From: Styela clava
Lineage: Eukaryota; Chordata; Ascidiacea; Stolidobranchia; Styelidae
Assembly: GCF_964204865.1 (NCBI RefSeq)
Contig: NC_135264.1
Location: forward strand, 4,618,001 to 4,682,000
Length of the DNA: 64,000 nt
Direction of reading: 5' to 3'
The notes under the pieces were generated by a model, which was given only the letters and a program-made list of their open reading frames with translations, did no database searches and had not been told where the DNA came from. The first letter of the stretch is position 1. Each line of letters starts with the position of its first letter. Both the position numbers and the translations under genes were made by a program. This document shows, piece after piece, positions 33,501 through 46,630 of this stretch.

Positions 33501-35839
33501 TTGTTATTTATACCTGGTTCACACACTTTGCAAATACTTGTGCTTTTTTACCTACATTTTCATTTTTTATCAAAATTCTGAAGCCCACATACCTAAACTG
33601 TGAACAATAACTTACCACATATTCTCGTTTATACGACGGTCGTGTATATAAGCCGACTCCATGAAAAACTGTTTTGAAACTGCGATTTTATAAAAATCAC
33701 ATATAAGCCGACCCTACGATTCACAGTTAAGTTCGCCCTCATCGCGGTGTTGTTGTTTTCTCAAGAGAAATATTCAAACGAATTTTAGCGCTTTGCCACG
33801 TGTTGAAATGACGTCGATAAATAAATTGGCACTTTGATTGTTTATCTTCTGTGCGACCCTGTGCCTCAAACTGCTGCGACACATTTGCATGGTTCATGGT
33901 GGACTTTGCCGCCATTCTCTTGCAAGGCTTCTTATTTTATATTTATTTTCCATCACGTCGCAAAATTTGAAATTATGTTGTTATAAGTTGTATCTCTATC
34001 CCATAGAATGTAATAAGCCATTTCATGTATTGTCATGACTGAACAATATTATCGGTAACAACATTTAAAGTGTGCCTTTTAAAGTTTACACCAGGAGAAA
34101 ACGGCAGAAAATGCTAGTTGTATAAATAGAATCGAGTTGTATATCTGTCAGTAGAATGTAATAAGCCATTTCATGTATAGTATATTCACAGTTTTCTTTT
34201 CAACATTTATTTTCTTATTATTGCATGTTTACCAATTATGGTGTTAACATAGTGACTACCTCACATATGACTTTCACTTGTATTATATACATGTGTATGT
34301 TTGCAACCTTGTAATTATACTGCTTTGAATTGTGCCTTAAAATTAGTAGATCAAGCACTCCCATTGTGTACATTCAAATATTTGTTTTATTATGCTTATA
34401 AACTATTCTAACCGGGTTATTTTAATGTATAGGCTAAATCTTTTCATTTTACAATTGATCTTTGTAATTACTTCATTCTAATAATTCTAAGTAATCATAT
34501 GCTATCGTCGCTCTTTATTTAATATGAATCATACTGTTGGAGTATACTAATAACATGTACATTTGTAATATATATTCTTTGGTTGATTCTTATGAAAATG
34601 ATATACAAAATATGTGAAAGGTGCTAATCTTATTGTAGTCTTAAATATAGTACATATTTAGCTACAATGTGATATATCATATCACCCATTTCATATCATC
34701 CAATTGTGGTTCATACTACAATGGCTTGAAACTAGACTGCCCTGGGTCATAATTTTAGTTTATATTATAATGTAGTTGTGTACATTATGTTCTTCTGATT
34801 GTGACATACAATAGTTTGACTATTCCCTCCCTTAGTTTGCCATATATGTATAACTAATAACCCATAATTGCTCATCTTAATTGCAATTTAGATACAAAGG
34901 ATAGGAGGGCCTTGATCTAATATATATCGTATTATACTCTGTATTGAATTTAATGTGATCAATATTCTTTTAATTAATGTGCAATAGTGATATAGACAAA
35001 TTTGCTAATTGTTCAGAATCTCTAATAGTTTAAACCTCGTGTATGCAATAATTACTACAAGGCGAAATATATTTTGGGCTATCGTGATTTAATTTGACCC
35101 AGCCTTGTCAAAATTTATTTAATATCACATATCTATTTCAACTCATAGACATATTTGTCTATTTCTAAATTATTTGTAAAGTGTTGCAATACCAATCTGA
35201 TTGTTTCCCATCCTAATACCTGTTTTGCGTAGTAATGTGTAAATCTCGCAGAAGTTCCATATGCATCCTGCTTTTTTTCTTCACCCTAATGAATTGAAAA
35301 TATAAAATTGTACTACTGTTATGCCTATATTTCATATCTCAATCTATGGTTTTCTTCACACAACACATTATTGTCACTCATAGAACCTTCAATTTCCCTG
35401 TGATCATATCCCTCATATTTTATCATGTGTAAGCACAAAAGATTCAGAACAGATTGAAAGTGTAAATTAATATAATAAATAATAATAAATTTGGTATGGA
35501 ATTCTTATTTTTTGCTCCTCTCTATTTAAAATTTATTTAATAACTTCCTAATCCCGATTAGAAATTTTTCTCATCTCTAATTAGATATCATTTTTTTTTC
35601 CATAGTGTATATAGTTTTTTTTTCCATATGTATATCCTGAGAGTGTAATATTACAGAACCTGTGTTATTAATTTATTTATTCATGTGCTTGCTTTGGGTG
35701 GTAACCGACTCAGATGACTGTTAATGGTCGTATCGTTACCACCCTGTCATCTACCGAAATCTAATTTTTCTCATTTTGCTATCATATATATATTGTATGT
35801 GTTTTCTGGTTTGACGAAACAATAAAAATTCTCTCTCAA
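33501..35839. other. Intergenic region after the LINE
   Basis: Very AT-rich, with no gene. Near 33630-33720 are two copies of an ataagccgac motif typical of some DNA transposon ends; 33780-33900 resembles the flanks of the GNAT duplication (about 58390-58440). Part of this may be LINE 3' UTR, but no boundary is visible. Confidence 0.4.
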
Positions 35840-35970
35840 TATAACTAATCCCATGCCCGACTTGGAATGGTAACCGGACGAGAGGCCGTGGTTCGCCATA
35901 TGGATAAGTCGTCTTATCGGCTTTCCTTTCCCCTGGGATAAATATGTAAATCCTTATCCTTATCCTCATT
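35840..35970 (+). mobile_element. SINE tail fragment
   Basis: Matches the 3' half of the SINE at 44538-44826 (ataactaatcccat ... gtaaccggac ... ggataaatatgta). The tRNA head is missing. It is followed by the uninterrupted copy of the dispersed repeat. Confidence 0.7.
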
Positions 35971-35974
35971 ATCC

Positions 35975-36335
35975 TAATAAATACATAAATAACCGCACCC
36001 CACTGGGCGACTGGTTCATATTCTGTACTGTAGCTACGTTTTCTGTCTAATAGATATGCATTCCCAATAAGCATATGCTCATAGTTGTATGCTTTCAGCG
36101 TACCATACTTCGAAACCCAAAACCAAATATGTATTGAAGAATTAAAGACCTCAATACGGCCAATTTCGCACCCGACTCGGCTGAAGCAAGGGATTTTGGC
36201 AGCGAGCAATGCGTTTTCTTAATATGCAACGAACCATTTAGCCGGACGACGTAAAAAATGCAGGGAACAATACCAAAATGAGCAAATCTTTGCAAGTTTC
36301 CACTCATTGTATATATGCTCATTGACTACGGTAAG
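35975..36335 (-). repeat. Uninterrupted copy of the dispersed repeat (empty site of the LTR element)
   Basis: The reverse complement of this stretch joins 11682-11866 to 25405-25640 with only a few substitutions. The junction is near 36146-36155 (gaattaaagacctc). It shows the target before insertion of the LTR retrotransposon. Confidence 0.85.
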
Positions 36336-36389
36336 TTTCCAACAAGAACAACAACAGCATAATAACAAAGCGATTCATAGATAGGCTTA

Positions 36390-36490
36390 CCGTACGTCCC
36401 GGTTTAGCCGGGACAGTCTCGTTTTTATCATGTTTTCCCGCCTAAATGTCCCGGTTTTCAAAATTCCGAAAACAAATTGCGAGTTTTGTT
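36390..36490. mobile_element. Transposon end fragment (GTCCCGG type)
   Basis: Contains cgtacgtcccggtttagc, cgggacagtc and a further tgtcccggttttc, a pattern seen at termini of some hAT-like elements. No partner end or target duplication was established. The rest of 36490-37973 has no recognisable gene; near 37440-37505 another hAT-like GC-rich end (gggccaaatgcgaccc, ggggggcccgcg) is visible. Confidence 0.3.
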
Positions 36491-37973
36491 CAAAGAGTTG
36501 AACGATTTCAATTATATGAAGATAAGCCCAATATAGGATAGTTTACTAGGATACACAGCATATTTTGATGCCATTAAAGTTAATCTAATGGTATGGAAAA
36601 CGTTTAAACAAGCCTCCGGAATAATATCAAGTGTGGCTTGTCCAATCCTCACCATCCCGGTTGAATGGTTCAGATATATGGTGGCCCGATTCATAGATCC
36701 ATTTCGTGTCCAATAAAAATATATATAGGTTCATACTGTTTTCATCAAAGACGACCCATAAAACCATTTTGTGTCCAATCAATGATTAATGTCATTGGTC
36801 CAATACAGTTCATGCTTCCATGTATTTTATCATACCAGGTGGTCATAACGGGGAATTCCCCGGAAAAAAGAGGAACCTATCGGACTTGCTTCTTCTTCTT
36901 GTGCTTCAGTTTATTGTGGGACAATATTACGGTGAATTTCATACTCTATGACACTCATTTTAGACACTCAATGTTTGTCATTTTAGTTTTAATCAATTTC
37001 TGGCGTAAGATGAAACGTTAGTTGAATGAATTATCAGTAAAGAAAATCAGTACCGTACCGTAGGCGTAGGCCTCACTGAGTTTCTCTGTATCTTGTTTCC
37101 GTTTTTATGCTGATTGTATCAAGTGAACTCAGTATAACCCACGACTCAAAACCACATAATCGTGGAACGTGTGGCTTGTTTGAATGACAAACTTCCCACT
37201 GTCTGTGTCTCATATAATTGAATCCATTCGTTGCTAATATTCTGACATTAGACCGCAGAGGCTGAGAGGAGTGAATAAACAAAATGAGTATTTAATAAAA
37301 GAGTTCTCATAATTTGACTTGCATAGTCTAGTTTTATCAAATGTATTTTCGTTGTTCGTTAATTTATTTATTATTGCAGTATTGAGAGTTATTATGTATT
37401 AAATTTTGTTCAAAATTTGAACATATATTTGAAGAAGGCGTGTGCAATCTGCAGCTCGTGGGCCAAATGCGACCCAAGAAAAAAAATTGGGGGGCCCGCG
37501 TGCAAGTAGTGTCAATTTTGAATAGTGTGCAGACCCTAAAACGGGTTTTTGATTTAGTTTATCTGATATGTGTAAGTAATTACAATCCCTTTGTGCAAGG
37601 CCTATACCTGGGTCCAATTTTTTGTCTATGCGTATAACATTACAATGATCTAACAGCTGGGTTTGTACGAAACGAACAACGCATGTCATAAGATCAATAA
37701 CCAAATATTTTAACTACTAGAAAGCCGATGTTAAATAAAGGTGCGGTCCGCGGTTCACCCAGTTATTCGTGTATGGACCTCTTGTATTAGAGGTTGAACA
37801 CTCCTTTTTAAAGAAATCTGGCAATGCTAATAGCTCAGAAGTCATTACACTAACTGCTTAGTCAGTGTCCATTACCTGTTTTTGTATTTTTCTAGATTTA
37901 TGTAATTCTTCTCCAAATGCAGTCATGATTTTCTTTTTTTGATGAGGCAATTGTGAAAGTTAGTGTCATAAAA

Positions 37974-40900
37974 ATGTCAGCCTTTTACCCAAGCCAACAA
38001 AATAAAGCTATTCTTGTGAAGAATATCCCACCGAAGGTACACAGTGACAAAATAATAATTCATTTTCAAAGAAGAAGTAATGGTGGTTGTGGAGATGTGA
38101 AGTCTGTTACTCATCCAAGATCAAAATATGACTTGAATGAAGCTGTTGTTGAGTTTGAAAATCATGAAAGTAAGTGAATATTTAAAAGTTAATTAATTGT
38201 ATATTTAATTAAATTAAGAATGTTGTTGGGCTTGATCAATAATTTATATAATATATCAAGTTGACTTCCGGAATCATTTCACACCTGTGAATTTTGCTAA
38301 AAGTAATTCTGTTTATATTTTCTATATTTATATTTAGCATTTGTGAAGAAATAGTGCTGTGATTGGTTTTTAGGTATGAAAGCAGTTCTTCAACATCCAG
38401 TACATATGTTGAATGAAAATCGTATTGTTGTGACTGAATTTCCATATCAGGTGATCATATGAAAATATTGACATTGATATCCTAAAAAAATATTGAAATA
38501 TTGCCATAAATATGTTTGATGCTGAGCATAAACTCGTTGTTACTGGATTCTATTTTTGATTACCTTACTGAGTGTGCAATGCTTTATATTGTCAGTTTAT
38601 AACATATCTGCTCAGTTTTCCAACCCATTTTTTTTTTCAACACCATCTGTGGCATTTGTCTGATGTTTTCTTAATTTATGAAGTTTCTTTTGCCATTTAA
38701 GTCATTTGATAATAATTGTCACTTTTTTATATAACTAAAGTTTTACAAAACTTGTGCTGATGCATGATATCAATTCAGGATAAGGCAATCATCATAGTAA
38801 TAAAAAGAAAAAATGTAATTTTACTATTTTCCAGTTACTGGGTGAGACTGAAGTAGAATTATCTGAATCAACAATGTCAAAACTGTCACGTAAAACAGAT
38901 GTATTCCTAATTATAAAAGATAACACTGGAGTCTCATTTGTCGAGAAAAATGGGAAGCATTTCATGACAGGTTGTATTTTGTTATAGGGTTTTTTCTTTG
39001 ATTGATGAGATATATGGAGTGATCATAAATCGTGACCCAATCATTTATTCATGGGGGCTATGTTGTTGAGTGTGGCCCATTTTTTTACACTTCAAATCTG
39101 TCAATACTCATGTTGCAGCAGTAAAACCAATTTAGCTTACCGGTATGTCACATTTTAAGGTCAGATTTTTGTAATTTTCAGATATTTAATTAATGAGTGA
39201 TATCATATGGCATTGCGTGTTTGAGGATGGATGAAACACAAATGTCTTACACCACTCGTTATATGCCAAGCTATCAAATCGTGAAATAGAAAACAGGTCC
39301 ATAATGGTAGAAAATTAAAAACAGTTCATCTCTGAAAAAAAAGTAAATCTACTTTGGCTTTTCTGTGGCTATATGTTCTTCAGTTTGTAATAGTAATTGC
39401 TTAGTAGTAATTGAACAAACTAGCTTATGATAAAAAAAGTAGAAATAAGCTAGTTTGGTTTTAACAGCCAACTTCAATAATGTACATTAGGTACTACCCA
39501 ACATCCAAGCGAAAACAAGTACAGCGGTGACACTGGTCCATACTACAGGTGATCAAAAAGTCCACATCTGAAAGATATTACATAAGCTATTTTGGTTTTA
39601 CTGTTGTGATGCGATTCTACATATGTATTTATAAATATATGGAAACATATAGTAATAGCAAATATTGCTCAGGTCAATTGTATCAAGTTATGGCAGCAGC
39701 AGATAGAATTGAAATGTTGATCGAAGAGAGAAATTCACCAAACATCTCAAGTACCAAATTGCATGATGGTTCAGATGTTACCACTGACAACTCTAGTGAC
39801 AGTGACCAAACTACTGTTGACGTAGATAAGAATGTTTTCTCTTTCATGAAAATTCTCAAGCCGAAGAAAATACAAAATATATCGTGAGTTTGAATATTAT
39901 GCATTTTAATGGATTTCCACCTTTTTAAAATTACCTTATTGTTAGTATGGTGTAAGATTTATATTATTCTATTCTTTTGTTGTTTGTTTTATTGAATATG
40001 ATTCTATGATAAAGAAGTTTTGTTTGTATGTGTATGAATTACGATATTAGGAATTATATAAATATAATTTTTTCAACTAATGGAAAAATTTGATTTTTTG
40101 AAAAGCCATCAGTTATTATTATTAAAGAACTCACACATTTGCTATATCAATTGAGTACAGTGGTACAGTCAACTATTTCAGTGTTATCGAGTATTTTGCA
40201 AATATTCTTATTATGTACTCTGGTGTTTCTATGGAACTTATTGATTGAATTTGTTCCAATGTTTATTGGAAATTAGCTAGAAATGGCAGTTTAACTTATT
40301 TGCAATGAGGTATTATACATGTTTCTGAAATGATAAAATATTTTCATCACAGAAAAAAGTACAAAGTTTGCATCGAAGAATCGGGATCAAAAATTTCATT
40401 TATACCTAACCAATCAAAAAGTCTGACAGGCAACCCAGATATAACTGGTGCGGCTAAAAGTTTTAACAATCTTTATTTTCGGTTTTCATCCGATATTCAA
40501 AGAAAATCTATTGAAACCAAATTTATATCGAATTCTACTCCCAGTAAAATAAATGAAGCTGTTGATTTCATTATGAAGAAAAATCCAAAAGTGTACATAA
40601 GTAAGGCAGTCTCAGAGCAAGACGAGAAGCTCATTATTTTAGCAACTTCAGAATCCGAAGCAGATCAAGAAATTAAAACCTTACTACAAATGTTTCCACT
40701 TACACAAAACGAGGAATTGGCTTGTTATTGGTTTGGAAATGTTAAGATTGTTGTCATTCGTGGGGATTTTCGAAACGAACGTACAGATGCTATATTATCA
40801 GAAGTCGATTTTATGGGTGCTGGGAAAGTCGTTGCGGCATGCAATGATAGTGTGAAAGCTGAAATAAATGACTGGAAACAATCAAAAGATATTCTCTTTA

Positions 40901-43900
40901 CAGTTGGAGGTGGTGATCTTCAGTGTAAAAGGTGGGATTTTCAGTTTAAATTTATCTGGAGCAATATCATGTGTGGTCATATAAATGTTAACTTCATAGC
41001 CACCACACAAAATGTTCAATTTGCGAACTTAAATTTAGCAAAAAACCTACTGGCTGTGCCTGTGAGTCAATTTGGTACTCCCGTAGTATGTGTACCAGGT
41101 TAGGCCATAATTTTATTCTGTTTTTCCTTATTTTAGCTCTATTACGAGTTCGGAGACTGTCTGTGCTAGCCAAGTGAATATACCCTCTGCCCATAGGTTC
41201 AGTCCCTTTACACAACTTGATGTGAAGTAGGCAAAAAAAGAAGTTACCACCATATTGGTACACATACTTCTGGAGCATTGTCAATTTTACTGTATATCTG
41301 TTGCTGTTATTTACATAGTCAAAATTCACTATTTGGACGCAATACAAATATAACTAGTAGTGAACCAGTATTTTTTTTCATTTTAGAGTGATTCACTATA
41401 CCATTCATAGGCCAATTTCTGAGTTGAAATTGGAAGAACAAATTCACAAGGGAATTGAGAAAGCCAATGATATGAAAATGAAAACTATTTCTGTACCAGT
41501 GGATTGTATAGGTGGGTTTACCCTTCTTCGACATAAATTAGACCACATAAAAACAGATGGTTGATGACTCGAATTCATTCATGTTTCATCTTGTTTTGAA
41601 AAAGATTTTTGTGCCTTATTTAGCATTCTGTGATGTAACAAAACATGTTGAATTCGGCTTGTTTAGGTGAAGGTCTCGAAAGTAAAGCTATCATACTAGC
41701 TGTGTTGAATGGGATTTCATCGTTTTTGTCTGAATGCCGAGTGATTAGCAAAAAGGTTTATATATCTGATATTCATTTTGTGGTTGCTAGTCGATCCGAA
41801 CTTCAAGATGTCATTAGTACCATTTCAGCAAGGCTCGGGGAAATGGATACGTCAAGTTCAGGTATGATGTTTCAATCCTTTTTCTATCTCAGTTTTGTTT
41901 TGTTGGGGGTAAAATTTTACTGACATGTTATTTTGACTCAATATAGTATATGAAAGGAAAAACAAGCTCACAGATGTGCCAACTTATATAGATAAGATAT
42001 GATAACTATTTGATATTATTATTTATTGCGATTCATGTGATCAGATTTTCATATTTATCCTGAGGGAATAAGTGGCGATTATATGGCTCTATAATTGCAG
42101 TTCATTTTCGTATATAAATAGCTAACCAGTTATTTTAATTCATGCATAGACAACAACAAAGCGATTCCTCTGACAATAATTTCACCAGGAAGGTGGTGTT
42201 ATGGATAAAGCAAGCGTGTTTTTAATGCTTGGCAATTGGTATGATGCACCAATACTCGAAGACAATGAGACTTTACATTTGCCATGTCCTCAACTGTCAT
42301 CTGCAATATATTCATTTTTTGTATCTTAAATTAACAATTTTCTTCAAAGTCTCATCTGCATCTTCGATGCAAAGTATCAGCGCATCAAGCTCAAGTGATA
42401 CATCATCAGAATGTTGTCCCATATGTCTTGATGAAATGTCTGGTGCTGTAGCATTGAAGACATTAGATTGCAAACATGCCTTCCATCAATCTTGTATAGA
42501 TAAGGCATTCACAGTAAGTTGAATTAGACTAATAGTTTTCGCTGTTTTAGGTTTGAATTATAGCATTTTCCTAAATTGTGGGTCTGATAGCCAGCCTAGT
42601 GTAAGGATGGAGAACCACGACCTGGAGGTAACAAAGTAACACACCATGTTTTTCTTTGACCCGACGACTCGCGATTATGAATGAATGCAACACTAACATT
42701 TCAGTGATAAAAATAGAATCAGCTTTAGTACAATATAACAATAAAAAACTACTGCAGTATACTGGAGTGCATTTTTTGCAATCATTTCTGTCTTGTTCTG
42801 GCATAACGTGATTTGTGGTATATCGACTTTAAAAAGTAGTAGCTTCATATTTAAGTGACTACATGAGCAGACCCTTATTTTTGGTTGGAAGGGAAGACAT
42901 GATAAAACGATGTATAAAAATATTAATATGGACAGGTATCAAAGAAATGTCCGATGTGCATGAGAAATTATGGAAAAGTTGAAGGTACTCAACCCAGGAA
43001 TGCGACCATGCATTCAACGGTCATTAGAAGCTCATTACCTGGGTATAGATGCGATACTATTCAGATCGACTACCGCATTCCATCTGGCATACAGGGGGTG
43101 AGTTTTTTAATCAAGCAGGTAATTAGAATTTTAATTGAGATGCCACCAGTCGTTTGTCCAGGAGTGGTGTGATTGGAAGCGGTTTCGAATTTGATCTTTG
43201 TGCACGAAGTGCACTTAGTAATTTTTTCCCATGTCCGGCATGGAGTATTTTATTATTGAATTACCTGAGTGATGAAAAGGTTTTCATGACAGGCAGAGCA
43301 TCCTAACCCAGGAGCAAGTTATCATGGGACTTCCAGAACAGCTTATCTGCCTGATAACAAAGAAGGGAGGGAGTTGTTTCTTTTGCTCAGAAAAGCTTTT
43401 GATGCCAGACTGACATTTACCATAGGAAGATCGGTTACAACAGGACGTGATAATTGCGTAACTTGGAATGATATTCATCACAAGACGAACATGTATGGTG
43501 GTGCACAGGGGTAGGTATATTGTCACCACAAATTGTAAATTTGTTAATGTGTGGAAAATTATGCTGACTAGCTGTCGATGGCACATTTATTGGCACACTC
43601 ACAACCACATTGTTGATTGGCCAGTTCACTGCACACAAGTTTGAATTCCATGAGGATTTGGGGAATGATTTCCTATTCATTTTCGTATTGAGTGAAGGTG
43701 GTATATCTTGACGTTTGGTACACAAGAGCCGATAATTAGGAAGACTATTTCAACCCCATTAAGGGTCTCCCAACATTGTTTTGTAGGTTTGAGTCCAGTT
43801 GGGGATGATTATTTTATCACTGGACTTCAGGTTCTCATACCACTGGTTGATTATGGATTCCATAATATGGGATCTATTTACGAGACCTAAGCTTTATCAT

Positions 43901-44235
43901 TTAATCGAGCAAACTTATATTCTTTATTTGAAAACGTGGAAATCTTATTATCAGGGTACAGAAGTGCATCTTTGTCTGTGATAAAATGCATATTTGCATA
44001 TTTACTCATTCCTGTGAGAAAAAAGATGACAAGGTGGTTCAATCATCTTGCCAAGCATGCCCAAACTGTGAATTCTACCATCGCTGTAAGACCACTGTAG
44101 CTATTTTTATTAACTTCTGACAACTAACCTTTAAGATCGTCTTGATGGCATTTGTTTTTCAGTTTTGGATATCCAGACCCAACGTATTTGACCAGACTGA
44201 GGCAAGAACTGGCAGATAAAGGAATAACAAAGTGA
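37974..44235 (+). CDS. DTX3L-like: RRM - macro - RING - Deltex-C protein (DTX3L/PARP14-like E3 ubiquitin ligase), 11 exons, 711 aa
   Basis: Exons: 37974-38169, 38374-38450, 38835-38970, 39673-39883, 40353-40931, 41387-41511, 41667-41861, 42350-42513, 42936-43097, 43293-43510, 44163-44235. The sum is 2136 nt and all phases join. Domains: RRM (1-91, AILVKNIPP ... VVEFENHES); a linker with possible KH-like modules (92-335); a macro domain (about 337-506: [38 protein letters not shown]); a C3HC4 RING (about 529-570: CPIC, CKHAFH, C, CPMC); and a Deltex C-terminal domain (about 575-711: [40 protein letters not shown]). Deltex ligases ubiquitinate partners, and their C-terminal domain binds ADP-ribose or NAD+. 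Vertebrate DTX3L teams with the macro protein PARP9 in interferon and DNA-damage responses. No ADP-ribosyltransferase domain is present. Upstream non-coding exons cannot be excluded. Confidence 0.85.
41074..41279. mobile_element. MITE in intron 5 of the DTX3L-like gene
   Basis: Imperfect terminal repeats of about 24 bp (GGTACTCCCGTAGTATGTG at the left, its near complement at the right), flanked by perfect 8-bp direct repeats gtcaattt (41066-41073 and 41280-41287). It belongs to the family of 26185-26377 and 2645-2880. It lies wholly within the intron 40932-41386. Confidence 0.8.
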
Positions 44236-44537
44236 TTTGTGTTTTGTACCATAACCATGTGTGTATTTATTGTATTTGTTAAAATGTACCTTATTACTTG
44301 CTTCTGATAAATTAACTCTATCTCTCTCTTTTCGCTAATCATTATAATTAAAATGTTTACATAAACCAGTGCTCTTCAACAGGGGTTCCGCAACACAGTC
44401 AGTGGGGTCAGAGGCGGATTAAGCCCCTCTGGTGCCCTAAGCACTGAAGACTTTTGTGCCCCCTCATGTGTAATCTTATTATAAAAACTACATAAGTGTA
44501 TTATCCATTAAAAATAATCACAACCAACAGTAAACAG

Positions 44538-44826
44538 TGCCGCGGCAGTGTGGCTCAACGGGCAAAGCGTTAGGAATACGCTCGCCACCGCACCTCTAAT
44601 AACTCTGCGTGGGTTCGCAGGTTTGAATCCCATGCAGGGATCGTTCGTCGTTGGGTGGTTCACGGCTTCCTCCATCACCAATTCCATGCTTTCGAAAACA
44701 AACAATATAACTAATCCCATACCCGACTTGGAATGGTAACCGGACGGGAGACCGTGGTTGGCCATATGGATAAGCCGTCTTATCGGCTTTCCTCTCCACC
44801 GGGATAAATATGTATATCCTATCCTA
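44538..44826 (+). mobile_element. tRNA-derived SINE, full copy, inside hAT B
   Basis: A box TGGCTCAACGGG and a B box with one change (GGTTTGAATCC), followed by the same body as 29076-29288 and a tail (ctaatcccatacccgactt ... gataaatatgta) ending in cctatcctaa. This is the most complete copy in the window. Confidence 0.85.
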
Positions 44827-45078
44827 AATGAAACAACTTTTACGAACATTTTTAGGTTTTTTAACTGTTATATATAGCCGATATTTATTTCGGCCGTTTA
44901 CTGCCGATATGATATATCGGCAAATACGCAATATCGGGACGATATATCAGTTGAGCTCTAATACTGAGGGAGTGTGACAATGAAAATTCATGCCTCCAGT
45001 CTCAACGTGAATCGAAATATCAAAGGATACAAGTCACAACTGTAGTTTTAAATTTTACCGGTACCTAGTAGTCTACCT

Positions 45079-45842
45079 CAGGGTGGCTCGAGGTTGGAAG
45101 ACCGCAAAAACTTTTGACGAGGTCTCGCGGGCCGCAAGTCGGAGAAAACCGAAAAGTGATCGAAATATCGCGAGTTTACTTACTTTAAATTTAATAAACA
45201 ACGAGAGTTTACTGTTCTAATGAGACTATTATTATGTTGCATGGGTGGCGCCCTTTTAAACGCGAGATGAGGAAAATACAATGTTAATTCTCGGGAATTA
45301 CATTTAAGATGACTGAAGGCTTTATGTATTCTCTTTAATGTCGCTTCAAATTATATTCTTTCGTGACATTACTTGAAATCAAACCAGACACTGGGTGATT
45401 GGCGAGGAAATACGTTTCCGCTGTGTTTTCCTAATACCACCTTTCTTGCGACACTCATTTTATTACGAATTGTTATATATATTGAATAATTTAAAAACTT
45501 GCAGCGTGAGCAAGCTTAGTGCCATCGTCAAATTCCAAACAAGTCCGTCTAAGTTGGTATTTCGGGACCTCGCTCAAAAAAAAACTGAATTGCGCGGCGT
45601 TAAGTTGGCTCTGCGTTTCGTCACTACTGTCACATGGCCGACGCTTGAAAACGGAGGAGTGTTTTTACTAAAATAAAGGCACAAAGCGATAGAAAAAGGG
45701 ATTGAATTTCGGGATCGGAAGTTGGAATAGCTAAAAAACTCAAAAACGTTCCTCTATTGAGTGTATTAGATACAAATATACGCTAAAATTGTTCTGTGAG
45801 CCGCACGGAATGTATCAGCATGACAGGGTTTGGACCACCCTG
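45079..45842. mobile_element. hAT element C, non-autonomous, inserted in hAT B
   Basis: Ends CAGGGTGGCTCGAGG and GGACCACCCTG, with a perfect 8-bp target duplication gtctacct (45071-45078 and 45843-45850). The interior has a hAT-like GC-rich block (cgcgggccgcaag) and short open frames without recognisable transposase. 764 bp. Confidence 0.85.
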
Positions 45843-46630
45843 GTCTACCTTATCATAAAACTCCGACTTCGCTGACCACTAGATCGTTGAAATGCGATTG
45901 TGGAACCGCCACATAAAGTAAATAGTTCATTGGTCCAATTGTTGAAGAGAAAAGAATTTTTTTTTAAAACAAAAATGCAGCAACAAGGAGAATACTAAAA
46001 AGAAAAAACAACAACAATTAAGGAAAAGGACTCATAGCCCCATTTCGTGTCCAATAAATAAGTTTCAGTGTTTATTTGTTTAATAAAGAAAGTTAATATG
46101 ACACTTGAAGAACATTTTGAGGTTTGAGTCGTCTGGTGAACTCGTAATATTGTATTTAAAAAACACCGATGAACTATATGAAACTCTGCTCTAAAATTTC
46201 CGTGTTACCCCTCTTTGCTTGCTCATATTGTTTAATGGTTAATCCGGCGCTGAGTGGGGTTCCGTTAGTTTCTCGGGGGGTTCCGCGTTTTTTTTTTTTC
46301 AACGGAAATCATTTCAAGGTTCAGCATGTTGATGCGTCATTATAAATATTCTTAGACCACCGTGTCTCGTTCAAACTCCAAGTAGGCCAGTTCGTTAAAC
46401 AAGAGGTTTAGTCACAGTTCAGTTGATAGACAAAAAATAAATATTTTCGGTTGTTGCGTAACTTTAGTCATTGTTATGCAACTAACAACAACGCAATTGT
46501 TCCACCATGGTTGCATGATGTTCAAAGTATGTAGATATTGCTCGAGACTAGAGAGAGTATAATACTACAAACTAGAGTTGTTGTTCAGCTTTTGTTGGAA
46601 TATAGTAAATAAAGTGTGAAACCCAAATTT

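Larger units (their letters stand above)
44409..46252. mobile_element. hAT element B, inserted in hAT A
   Basis: Ends CAGAGGCGGATTAAGCC and the near complement GGTTAATCCGGCGCTG, with a perfect 8-bp target duplication agtggggt (44401-44408 and 46253-46260). Removing it restores a continuous terminal region of hAT A. 1,844 bp including its own insertions; no transposase seen. Confidence 0.85.

Noticed and set aside
35751..36209. 152-codon minus-strand open frame
   Set aside because: It lies across SINE tail and dispersed repeat sequence and has no protein resemblance.
40932..41103. Extension of the macro-domain exon to a stop at 41103
   Set aside because: Beyond 40931 the frame reads into intron and MITE sequence. 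A GT donor at 40932 and an acceptor before 41387 restore the conserved CKRVIHY motif.
45395..45676. 93-codon open frame as hAT transposase
   Set aside because: No BED finger, catalytic or dimerisation motif; it is interior sequence of a non-autonomous element.
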